Source: an uncultured Phycisphaerales bacterium
Lineage (GTDB): Bacteria; Planctomycetota; Phycisphaerae; Sedimentisphaerales; Anaerobacaceae
Direction: 5' to 3'
DNA length: 64,000 bases
NCBI GenBank assembly: GCA_937927975.1
Contig: CALEZT010000268.1
Coordinates: forward strand, 1 to 64,000
Numbering within the stretch: the first letter of the stretch is position 1; each line of letters opens with the position of its first letter. A program made the translations under genes and the position numbers. Positions 27,184-35,027 of the stretch are shown here, one piece after another. The notes beneath the pieces were generated by a model. The model did not search any database. It was not told where the DNA came from and was given only the letters and a program-made list of their open reading frames with translations.

Positions 27184-27207
27184 CCCAAGCGATTACGCTT
27201 GGGCTAC
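27184..27207 (-). repeat. REP-like hairpin forming the 3' end of the PHP gene
   Basis: On the minus strand this is GTAG followed by an 8-bp perfect stem (CCCAAGCG/CGCTTGGG) with loop TAAT. The TAA in the loop (27193-27195) is the stop codon of the PHP hydrolase gene, so its last residues VAQA are encoded by the palindrome. Confidence 0.75.
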
Positions 27208-28521
27208 CTTCAGAACATCCTTCGGCGATGACGCATCGCCGAGTTCAGCCAGTTCATCTTCCCGCGCCGGCTTCAGGGTCGCGCCCACCTGTTCGAAAAA
27301 CGCGTTCTTGCGTTCGGCGGGTCCGAAGTACTTGTCCGCCCAGGGGCTCGTGTAGCCCAGGCCGCACTGACGCTGGAGGACCGAATGGGCGTAGACGATG
27401 TGGGCGCCGGTCAGGAAGGCCGGCAGCAGGGGGGCCAGCTCGGCCGAGCTGAAGTCGTCGACGAACTTCTGGCCGGGACTGTTCATCTCGGTGCCTTCGA
27501 CCAGGACGAGATGCCGCTTCTTCGCGGCCTCCATCACGTGATAGAGGTTCTTGACCTTCTGGTCCTGCGAGCCCGGCGTGTAGTTGCGGTCGGGGATCAC
27601 GTTGAGCGCGACCGCGCCGGTGCTCATGGCCACGTCGAGCAGTTCCTCGATCGCCTGTTCGCCGTCGCTGGAGCCGTCGAGCCAAGTGTGGACGGGCATC
27701 CCGCCTGCGGCCAGGATGAAGCGGTTCGTGTCGGCCATGTTCGGGAACGAGCCGCTGTCGGGCTGGACGTAGCCGACGCCGCCGCGTTTCATCGTCTTGG
27801 ATCGGATCGTGTTGATCAGGTCGCGGCCTTCCGGCAAGCCGAGCTTCTTCGCGTCGGTTCCGAGCTTCTGCGACCAGAACTGGGCGAGTTCTTCGGTTCC
27901 CTCGCCGAACGTGTCGCGGGCCTTGCGGGCGTACGCGACGCACATGTGCCGCTCGGTCGCGTTGCCGGCGGGCGTGAGCGTCAGGACATCGGCCTCATAG
28001 TCCAACTCGACAGGGCTGAGATGCTTGTTGACCCGCTCCATGAGGTCGCGGTTTCGCTGTTGGGCGGTCTCCTTGAGGCCCTTGAGGAACTCCCGCTGGG
28101 ACGCGGGCGCCTTCGAGGTGGGGAACCCGACGCCCATGTGGTAGGAAATGCCCGGCTCGCCGGGCGAGTTGATGACCCGCGTCGAGAATTCTGGCACGTA
28201 AACCCGCGTTTCCAGTCCCGAGCAACCCTTGAGGCCCAGCAGCCTGCACGCCTCGCGGAATTCGTCGAGCGCGTCGAGCACGTCGAAGTCCGTCGTGCCG
28301 ACGACCGCCAGGCCGGCCTTGCGGGCCAGCCACGCGAATTTCGTCGGCGAGTAGCCGTAGGCGTTGTACGAGAAGAACGTGTGACAGTGGATGTTCACGA
28401 ATTGTCCGGTCTCGGGCAGGGCGATCTTCCCGGCCTTGACCTGATCCAGCAGTGACAGAAGCGTCTGCTTTCGCTGTCCGGCATCGAGGCTGTCCAACTG
28501 CTGTTCGAGTTCTTCAATCAA
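27193..28521 (-). CDS. PHP-domain metal-dependent hydrolase
   Basis: 442 residues from a TTG start with AAGGAGA 8 bases upstream. The PHP fold is shown by NIHCHTFFSYNAYGYSP (first His cluster), VVGTTDFDVLDALDEF, GLETRVYVPEF and later MPVHTWLDGSSDGEQ and LVLVEGTEMNSPGQ, which together give the usual His/Asp/Glu metal ligands. PHP proteins hydrolyse phosphoesters or other bonds with two or three metal ions. In this operon, between rhamnulokinase and an MDR dehydrogenase, a role in sugar-phosphate handling is likely but undefined. Its 3' end is formed by a REP-like palindrome. Confidence 0.75.
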   Translation of the reverse strand: MIEELEQQLDSLDAGQRKQTLLSLLDQVKAGKIALPETGQFVNIHCHTFFSYNAYGYSPTKFAWLARKAGLAVVGTTDFDVLDALDEFREACRLLGLKGCSGLETRVYVPEFSTRVINSPGEPGISYHMGVGFPTSKAPASQREFLKGLKETAQQRNRDLMERVNKHLSPVELDYEADVLTLTPAGNATERHMCVAYARKARDTFGEGTEELAQFWSQKLGTDAKKLGLPEGRDLINTIRSKTMKRGGVGYVQPDSGSFPNMADTNRFILAAGGMPVHTWLDGSSDGEQAIEELLDVAMSTGAVALNVIPDRNYTPGSQDQKVKNLYHVMEAAKKRHLVLVEGTEMNSPGQKFVDDFSSAELAPLLPAFLTGAHIVYAHSVLQRQCGLGYTSPWADKYFGPAERKNAFFEQVGATLKPAREDELAELGDASSPKDVLKVAQA

Positions 28522-28591
28522 GATGGTTGTCTCCTTCTCTCGGCCAATCTACCGAATTCTGCATTCATCACAGGCAAGCGTCCCTGTGTTG

Positions 28592-28691
28592 GTAGTGTGC
28601 CCGTGAGGGCATATCTTCGTGTCGCGGGCATCTTGCCCGCGATTCGAGGACGGGACGTCCTCGACACTGAAACGCCTTGCGGCGTCACTAC
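28592..28691. repeat. Composite REP-like element with inverted GTAG ends (100 bp)
   Basis: GTAGTG (28592) and CACTAC (28686-28691) bound the element. End hairpins are TGCCC-GTGA-GGGCA and, on the minus strand, ACGCC-GCAA-GGCGT. Inside are CGCGGGC-ATCTT-GCCCGCG and CGAGGACG-GGA-CGTCCTCG. The TAG of the right-hand GTAG (28688-28690) is the stop codon of rhaB. Confidence 0.85.
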
Positions 28692-30160
28692 GAATGGGCG
28701 AACGTCTTGTACTGTTGCTCCCAGCGAGTCTTGTCCTGAGGCTGATACTCCTTCATCTCGAACGAATTGCGAACGACCTGGCGGGCCTCGTCGATGCTCT
28801 TGATCTGGCCGGTTGCTTTGGCCTGCAACAGGATGTTGCCGCTGGCGGTGGCTTCAATGGGGCCGGTGACGACCTTACGGCCGGTGGCGTCGGCGGTGAA
28901 CTGGCAGAGCAGCTCGTTCTGGATGCCGCCGCCGACGATGTGGAGCGTCTCGATCGAAATGCCGGTGACGTCCTCGATGGCGTTGAGCACGGTGCGGTAT
29001 TTCAGTGCCAGGCTTTCGAGGACCAGGCGAACCATCTGGCCCTTGTCCTGCGTGGGCTGTTGGCCTGTCTCGGACAGGCACTTGTTGATCCGCGCGGGCA
29101 TGTCGCCGGGGGCGAGGAAGTCGCTGTTGTCGCAATCGACGTATCCGAAGAACGGCTTGGCCTTGCTCGCCATCGCGGTCAGCTCGCCGTACGAGAGATC
29201 CTGGCCCTCGCGCTGCCACTGTCGCTTGCACTCCTGGACGAGCCACAGGCCCATGATGTTCTTGAGCAGGCGGATCGTGTTGTCGGTGCCGCCCTCGTTG
29301 GTGAATTCGTAGGCGAAGCTCTTGTCGTTGACGATCGCCTGGGGGATCTCGACGCCCATCAGGCTCCAGGTCCCCGAAGACAGGTAGGCCCAGCGGTCGC
29401 CCTGGCCGGGGACGCCGAGGACCGCGGAGGCGGTGTCGTGCGAGCCGACCGCGATCAGAGGGATGCGCCCGCAGCCGATTTCCTTGGCCACTTCGGGCGT
29501 CAACTCGCCCACGACGGTTCCGGGCCGGGTCACGTGGGGCATGATCTCCAGCGGCAGCGACAGTGTCTTGAAGATCGTTTTGGACCAGCGGCCGGTCTTC
29601 ATGTCCATCATCTGCGAAGTGCTGGCCAGGGTGTATTCGCCGAACGCTCGGCCGCAGAGGAAATAGGAGAACAGATCCGCCATGAACAGCAGTCTCTCGG
29701 TCTTCGCGAGCGTGTCGGAACCTGCCAGCCGCATGGCCAGGAGCTGGTAGAGGGAGTTGAGCTGCATGAACTGGATGCCGGTGTTCTCATAGACCTGACG
29801 CTTCGGCATCTTCGCGAAGGCCTTTTCCATCACGCCGTTGGTCCGGCTGTCGCGGTAGTGATACGGCTTCTCCAGGAGCCTGCCATCTTCGCCCAGCAGG
29901 CCGAAATCGACGCCCCAGGTATCGACGCCGATGCCCTGGACCTTGTCGCCTGCCTTCTTAACCGCCAGGCCGATCCCGGTCTTGATGTCCGACAGCAGCC
30001 TGTCGAAGTCCCACCGCAGCGAATCCTGCTCCTGGATGGGACCGTTGGCGAAGCGATGCGCCTGTTCGAGGCTCAATCGTCCGTCGGCCACCCGGCCCAG
30101 CATGACTCGGCCGCTCTCGGCCCCAAGGTCCACCGCGATGTAATTGGCGTTCTGTGCCAT
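28688..30160 (-). CDS. rhaB: L-rhamnulokinase
   Basis: 490 residues, as in E. coli RhaB (489). FGGY-kinase features: DLGAESGRVMLG (residues 11-22) for phosphate binding, GIGVDTWGVDFGLL, PYHYRDSRTNG, and in the second half AVGSHDTASAVLGVP, YLSSGTWSLMGVE and IVGGGIQNELLCQ for ATP. It phosphorylates L-rhamnulose to the 1-phosphate in the cytoplasm. It is the first gene of the minus-strand rhamnose unit. AAGGAG precedes the ATG. The stop codon lies inside the adjoining REP-like element. Confidence 0.93.
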   Translation of the reverse strand: MAQNANYIAVDLGAESGRVMLGRVADGRLSLEQAHRFANGPIQEQDSLRWDFDRLLSDIKTGIGLAVKKAGDKVQGIGVDTWGVDFGLLGEDGRLLEKPYHYRDSRTNGVMEKAFAKMPKRQVYENTGIQFMQLNSLYQLLAMRLAGSDTLAKTERLLFMADLFSYFLCGRAFGEYTLASTSQMMDMKTGRWSKTIFKTLSLPLEIMPHVTRPGTVVGELTPEVAKEIGCGRIPLIAVGSHDTASAVLGVPGQGDRWAYLSSGTWSLMGVEIPQAIVNDKSFAYEFTNEGGTDNTIRLLKNIMGLWLVQECKRQWQREGQDLSYGELTAMASKAKPFFGYVDCDNSDFLAPGDMPARINKCLSETGQQPTQDKGQMVRLVLESLALKYRTVLNAIEDVTGISIETLHIVGGGIQNELLCQFTADATGRKVVTGPIEATASGNILLQAKATGQIKSIDEARQVVRNSFEMKEYQPQDKTRWEQQYKTFAHS

Positions 30161-30327
30161 CGCCTGCTCCTTCCCGCAACGGTGTCACTCCTGCCGCGCA
30201 GAGGCGCGCGGCTTGCACACAAGATGAGATTAAAGGCCGAAACGGAAGGATCGTCAACCCTAAAACCCGTTCGACGAAAGGAAGGAGACTTGCCGATTTG
30301 GGGGGAAAGTGATAGCGTACAGTAATC

Positions 30328-30558
30328 ATGAATCCAATCGACGACGATCTTCGACGGCAGGTCAACCAACTGGTCGACACGTACCGGGATCGGTGCCTGT
30401 GGTTTCTTCGAGCAGACTACTATCCGACCGATCTGCAGGACGTGCTTCGCACCTTGGACTACATCCGCCGGTATGGCGACCGGAAAGCGTTCCGCAAAGC
30501 AGGGGAGTTGTTTCAATGGCTGTCACCAGATTCCAGCAGGCCATCTGTCGCCTCGTAG
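30328..30558 (+). CDS. Small conserved-looking protein, 76 aa
   Basis: A charged, helical protein (LRRQVNQLVDTYRDRCLWFLR, YYPTDLQDVLRTLDYIRRYGDRKAFRKAGELFQWLS). The pattern of alternating helices with conserved-looking Trp, Tyr-Tyr-Pro and Gly-Asp-Arg suggests a real small domain; similar short proteins occur in Planctomycetota in my recollection, without known function. No strong ribosome binding site. It is divergent from rhaB. A 43-codon frame follows in the same reading frame after the TAG stop (30583-30714) and might be part of it or chance. Confidence 0.5.
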   Translation: MNPIDDDLRRQVNQLVDTYRDRCLWFLRADYYPTDLQDVLRTLDYIRRYGDRKAFRKAGELFQWLSPDSSRPSVAS

Positions 30559-30730
30559 CAGCCAACCGCGGCACAGGCAGGCATGTGCGTGCTGCATCGT
30601 CGGGGGGAGCTCTATCGCGGGAGTCTGACGCAACTCAGACAGGATCTTCCAGAAGGGAATCTTGTCTTCCACGCCGGAAGCATTCGAGGAGCTTATCCCG
30701 AGATCAGTCGATGATCTGTGCCGAGCCCAA

Positions 30731-32170
30731 TCAGGACGCCACAGGAGTCGGCCGGGGTTGCGGCTGGAAACGGACCTTGGCCTGGCCGATGAGGTAGAAG
30801 CTGCCGGTGATGCAGATGAGGTCCTCTTTGCCCACGGCGCTGCGGGCCAGGAGCAGGGCCTCGCCCAGCGTGTTGGCGACCTGGCACATCTTGCCGCAGA
30901 TCTCGGTGTACTGATCGGCCAGTTCCTGAGGCGAGACCGCCTTATTCGAGCTGCTCCGCGTGAAGATGACCTTGTCGGCCCCGTACTGGAGCTCGTTGAG
31001 CATGCCGGCGATGTCCTTGTCGCTGTTGCAGCCGAAGATCATGACCATCGAGTCGTAGGGGATGTTCTGGCCGATGGCGTGGATCAACGCGCGGATGCTG
31101 GCGGCGTTGTGGGCGCCGTCGATCATGATGCGCGGGTCCTGGCAGATCATCTCCATGCGTCCGGCCAGTTGGACGGTGGCCAGGCCGGTAGCGGCTTTCT
31201 CGACGTCGATCTGATAGCCGGCCGACTTGAGCTTGTCCAGCATGGCCAAGGCCAAGCCGCAATTGATCGCCTGGTGTCGGCCATAGAGGGGCACCCGAAG
31301 GTGCTCGAACTTGCTCGTCGGGGTGGACAGGCAGATTCGCGTGTGCGGACCATGCTCGCGGGACGTCTCGAACCGGTAGGAAAAATCGATGTCCGCGCCG
31401 GTGACGCTGAGCGGCGCCTTTGTGGCCAGCGCCTGAGCCTTGAGCACAGTCATCGCGACCGGCTCCTGCTGCACGGTGACCGCCGGGACGCCTTTCTTGA
31501 AAATGCCGGCTTTCTCCATCGCGATGCGGTCGAGCGTGTCGCCCAACTGCTGCTTGTGGTCGATGCTCAGGCTCGTGATGCCCACCACCTTGGGCTGAAT
31601 CACGTTGGTGCTGTCCAGGCGGCCGCCGAGACCGGTCTCGATCACGCCGATGTCGACCCGGCGGTCGGCGAAGAACGTAAAGGCCAGCGCCGTCATGATT
31701 TCGAAGAACGTCGGCGGGTTGTCCTTCGAGAGTTTCTCGATCGGGGCGTACAGGCGGTTCATCAACGCGAGCATCTCGTGCTCTGTGATCATCTGGGAGT
31801 TGATGGTGATCCGCTCGTGCAAGTGGACCAGGTGCGGCGAGGTGTACAGGCCGACGCTGTAGCCGTTGGCTTCCAGCATCCGGGCCAGCATCGTGGCCGT
31901 CGAGCCCTTTCCCTTGGTGCCTGCGATGTGGACGGTGTTGATCTTGGTGTGCGGGTTGCCCAACAGCGACAACAACTTCTCCATCCGCTCCAAGCTGAAC
32001 GTCGTCACGTTATAGCGTACACGCTCTTCCTTCTCATAATCGGTTCTATCCACGAGATAAGCCAACGCTTCCTGATAGGTCCTGAAAGCCCTCTTGGCTC
32101 GAACCGGGGCGACTCTGGAAGAGTCCTTGTTCGCCTGTTTCTTTCCCGTTGTCCTTGTCGTCTTGGCCAT
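30731..32170 (-). CDS. folC: Folylpolyglutamate synthase / dihydrofolate synthase
   Basis: 479 residues from the ATG at 32170. Mur-ligase-type enzyme: P-loop HIAGTKGKGSTA (about 81-92), YTSPHLVHLHERI, VIETGLGGRLDSTNVI, SIDHKQQLGDTLDRIAMEKAGI and C-terminal MIDGAHNAASIRAL and FGCNSDKDIAGML. It adds glutamate to dihydropteroate and folates. The first 28 residues (MAKTTRTTGKKQANK) are a basic extension not seen in most FolC proteins; the next in-frame Met lies inside the conserved part, so the extension is probably genuine. A GGCGGG sequence lies before the start. Confidence 0.9.
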   Translation of the reverse strand: MAKTTRTTGKKQANKDSSRVAPVRAKRAFRTYQEALAYLVDRTDYEKEERVRYNVTTFSLERMEKLLSLLGNPHTKINTVHIAGTKGKGSTATMLARMLEANGYSVGLYTSPHLVHLHERITINSQMITEHEMLALMNRLYAPIEKLSKDNPPTFFEIMTALAFTFFADRRVDIGVIETGLGGRLDSTNVIQPKVVGITSLSIDHKQQLGDTLDRIAMEKAGIFKKGVPAVTVQQEPVAMTVLKAQALATKAPLSVTGADIDFSYRFETSREHGPHTRICLSTPTSKFEHLRVPLYGRHQAINCGLALAMLDKLKSAGYQIDVEKAATGLATVQLAGRMEMICQDPRIMIDGAHNAASIRALIHAIGQNIPYDSMVMIFGCNSDKDIAGMLNELQYGADKVIFTRSSSNKAVSPQELADQYTEICGKMCQVANTLGEALLLARSAVGKEDLICITGSFYLIGQAKVRFQPQPRPTPVAS

Positions 32171-32682
32171 GAACCCGCCATAGTAGCAAATCGCGTGCTT
32201 GCAGTCAACTGCCAACCTGGACTCAAGTCCGGGAATTCTGGTGCTCCCGGCCTGGAAACGCAACGCAACTTCTTGTCAATAATGGTCTTACAAATAAAGC
32301 CCTATAATTGGGCTGTCCGGAATAGTTGTGGGCTCGATCAGTTTGTCTAATCGAATTATTAGCCTGACGCATTGTGAGCAACCCTGTTTGATGCCTTCCA
32401 ATCCCTGGTCAGTATTTGTCGTTTCTTAAATAGTAAGACGCAGGGGCGGACTCGTTTATTTCAGGATCGGCTCCGATCCCGGCCGGGATCGGCCAGGTTG
32501 TCGGGATGATGTCGATTTGGGGCCTGGCACTGACCGGGTTGGGATCGTGACGGTCCTGCAGATTCCTTCGATTCGAATCCAGCGAGAGAACCACCACTGG
32601 GGGAGCGTAAGATCGGCGATGCCGCCGGCATGGTCGATCTGGGGATGGTCGCGAGGAGACCGGGGTCCGCGTTTGTCGCGTT
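32171..32682. other. Intergenic region, partly AT-rich
   Basis: About 510 bases between two minus-strand genes. The part nearest folC (32270-32440) is relatively AT-rich, with a GCCC-TATAATT-GGGC hairpin near 32297; no promoter with correct spacing could be fixed. No gene seen. Confidence 0.5.
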
Positions 32683-33378
32683 TCAGAGGCGACGTCGGAT
32701 GGCGAGCAGGCCGCCGAGCGCGAGAATGGCCACCGTGGCAGGCTCCGGGATCATCATGGCCGCGGAGAAATGGACGGGATCCACGTGAGGACTGCGGAAG
32801 AGAAGCCCTCGAATCGCGGCGTTGGGAGCCAGTGGCTGCCCCTGGGCGTCCAGCAGGTCCGTGATCGCAAAGGCTACTCCACCGATCGGCTGGCCGCCAT
32901 TGCAGATTCCGACTCGATCCAGACCTGTGTAACCCCACTGCGTGCAGGGGATGGTGACGGTTTTGCCGAGCTTGCCGTCGGCCAGGATGGCCTGGACTTT
33001 CAGAGAATCGTTCATGCCCGCCTCGAACACGAAGAAATCGGGGGCATCTCCATTGGTGTCTGTGTAGGTGTCCAGACCGCCGATCTTGGTGACCATCCAG
33101 ACGCCCGAGGCGTTTCGCGTGGCCACCGAGTTCAGATCGAAATCGTCGACGTTGCGAATGGTGGTCAGCAGCAGCGCCGAACCGGTGCTCTTGCCCAGAG
33201 CCAGGAATTCTCTCGTGATGGTGAAATCGCCGACCGTGAGACTCTCGAGCATGTACGGCGGCCTCCCGTCCACCCCGGCCTGCACGCTGGTGATCGGCAC
33301 GATCGCCGCGGACGACATGCCGACTGTCAGCAGCGTCAGAAGCACCGCCGGAATTCCGGAACGCGTAAGCATGCTCAT
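32683..33378 (-). CDS. PEP-CTERM sorted extracellular protein
   Basis: 231 residues. A signal peptide (MSMLTRSGIPAVLLTLLTVGMSS) precedes a beta-rich domain (VDGRPPYMLESLTVGDFTI, FFVFEAGMNDSLKVQAI). The end is a classic PEP-CTERM sorting tag: PEP motif in MIPEPATVAILALGGLLAI, a hydrophobic helix and a terminal RRRL. Such proteins are processed by an exosortase, which is not in this window, and released to the surface or matrix. AAGGAGG precedes the start. Function of the exported domain is unknown. Confidence 0.85.
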   Translation of the reverse strand: MSMLTRSGIPAVLLTLLTVGMSSAAIVPITSVQAGVDGRPPYMLESLTVGDFTITREFLALGKSTGSALLLTTIRNVDDFDLNSVATRNASGVWMVTKIGGLDTYTDTNGDAPDFFVFEAGMNDSLKVQAILADGKLGKTVTIPCTQWGYTGLDRVGICNGGQPIGGVAFAITDLLDAQGQPLAPNAAIRGLLFRSPHVDPVHFSAAMMIPEPATVAILALGGLLAIRRRL

Positions 33379-33430
33379 CTCATCTCCTCCTTCTCTCAGA
33401 CGCTGAAGCCGACAGAGACGATTTCTCCCG

Positions 33431-34525
33431 TTATCGGATTGTGACCAGGCAACTGCCGGCGTAGGACCTGCCGTCCTTGAGCTTGCCGGCCACGTGGACC
33501 TCGACCTCGCCGTTGGTGGTCACCACTTCCATCAGCTTGGTCTTGCTGAACGCGGTCAGGATCTTGAGCGAGTCGTCCACCCAGACGAACGCGGTATGCG
33601 CGGTGGCTGCAATCGTGCCGGGCGAGAGCGTCGGGGTGCTCGTCGGATCCCAGTCCGCCAGGCCGATCCCCTCAGGCAGTCCGATCAGAGCGGTCAATTT
33701 GTCCGAGCCGCCCGATCGTTGAATCGTCGAAGGCAGCATCGCCAGCGTGCTCTCGACATCGCGCACCTGGCCGCCTCCGGTGCCTGGATCCGTGGACTGG
33801 TAGGGCGAACCCAGCTTTCCCTTCTCGATCAGGAAATTGTCGAGGTATACGCTCGTGCCGGGCAAGGTCATGGATTCCGACTTGGCCGCGAGGAACACGT
33901 AGAGCGGAGGCCGCTTCAGCGTGCCTTTGACAAAACCGGAAATGGCCTTCCACTTGCCTTCCGAACCATATCCATAGTCGCTCAGGTAAAGAATGTCGTA
34001 CCAGGAGTCATACGAAATATACAGCGTCACAGTGGGTTTCACACGACCGACGAAATCGACCCTTCCGATGTATCCGTCATGCCATTCCGCCCAGTAGTTC
34101 TGGAAGACGCCGGAGCACCCGATCCCCAAAGCTGCATAGAGGTCCTGGGGTCCCGCTGGCTCGGCAGTCACGCCGAAACAGACCCAGCCGCTGCTGTAGG
34201 AGAAGACGTCGAAGGTCAGATCGATCTTCATCTGGAAGTCCTGGTTCGGATCGATCCACCATTTGTCGCCGATGTAGCCCATGAAAGGCACATCGATATC
34301 GGACGTCGTTGAGAACTGAAGGCGTTTGTTGGTTTCGGTCACCGTGGCTTTGGCGCTGGTCCCGAACACTTTCCAGAGCGTGCCCTTTTTGTTGTCGTCG
34401 AAGTTGTCCTGCAGGACCGGAGTGCTCGTTGTCTGACCCAATGCGACGCCGGAGTGTCTCGGGCAGACTCCCATGCGGCCGGCAATCACCGCGACGATCA
34501 CGAACAGAACGACATTGCGGTTCAT
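33431..34525 (-). CDS. Secreted protein with concanavalin-like N-terminal domain
   Basis: 364 residues. The ATG at 34525 is chosen because AAGGA lies 5 bases upstream and a signal peptide follows (MNRNVVLFVIVAVIAGRMG). The mature N-terminal domain (LQDNFDDNKKGTLWKVFG, KRLQFSTTSD, GWVCFGVTAEP, VYLDNFLIEKG) looks like a LamG/concanavalin-type jelly roll. The last 90 residues (LPEGIGLADWDPTSTP, TTNGEVEVHVAGKLKDGRSY) form a short beta domain. No catalytic motif. A consensus promoter lies about 250 bases upstream. Confidence 0.6.
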   Translation of the reverse strand: MNRNVVLFVIVAVIAGRMGVCPRHSGVALGQTTSTPVLQDNFDDNKKGTLWKVFGTSAKATVTETNKRLQFSTTSDIDVPFMGYIGDKWWIDPNQDFQMKIDLTFDVFSYSSGWVCFGVTAEPAGPQDLYAALGIGCSGVFQNYWAEWHDGYIGRVDFVGRVKPTVTLYISYDSWYDILYLSDYGYGSEGKWKAISGFVKGTLKRPPLYVFLAAKSESMTLPGTSVYLDNFLIEKGKLGSPYQSTDPGTGGGQVRDVESTLAMLPSTIQRSGGSDKLTALIGLPEGIGLADWDPTSTPTLSPGTIAATAHTAFVWVDDSLKILTAFSKTKLMEVVTTNGEVEVHVAGKLKDGRSYAGSCLVTIR

Positions 34526-35027
34526 AGTGTCCTTTCCCCCTTGTTCTCGGCTGACGCTCACGGATCCGTCCATCGAGTTCTTCTCGTAAATGCACGGACG
34601 TTCAACGTGCCCTGATTCCCGCGTTTCCAAGGGCGTGACCGCCCCCGGATGCGCGCACCTGCTTTTGAGCCCCTCCGGACCAACCGTGAAACGCTTCCTG
34701 CCTGCCGGCCGGCGGAAATGCTCAGCATAAGCTGATGGGCAACCGGATTCCATTCGGCCGCTCCTCCAGATATTGGCTTATTATAGTTCACTCTGGAGGA
34801 GATGTCAAGCAAAGTGTGTCTCGCGACATCTTTCCCGGATTGCCCAGATGGGCCATATTTCTCTGTTCTTCGAGTCTTGCATGTTCTCAAGTCCTTATTC
34901 AATCAGAGCTTATGGTTCGGTTGCAGGGGTGTTCGGCGTCGCGGGCTCACGGAACCCGGACCTGGGTTGGGCCAAGCGGTTTTCGGGGATTTGTCGGGGG
35001 ATCTGTCGGCAATCCCGACGGGAGGGG
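34526..35027. other. Leader and promoter region
   Basis: About 500 bases. Positions 34526-34773 form the untranslated leader of the secreted protein gene; 34780-34808 is its promoter. No riboswitch consensus was recognised in the leader. The remainder up to 35027 shows no gene. Confidence 0.55.
34780..34808 (-). promoter_or_regulatory. Consensus sigma70 promoter
   Basis: On the minus strand TTGACA (34803-34808) and TATAAT (34780-34785) are both perfect consensus hexamers with a 17-base spacer. Transcription would begin near 34773, giving a leader of about 250 bases before the ATG at 34525. Confidence 0.75.

Noticed and set aside
32272..32306. TTGTCA and TATAAT considered as a plus-strand promoter
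   Set aside because: The spacer is 24 bases and no plus-strand gene follows.
34526..34773. Long leader examined for a riboswitch
   Set aside because: No match to cyclic-di-GMP, TPP, cobalamin or SAM consensus features was seen.
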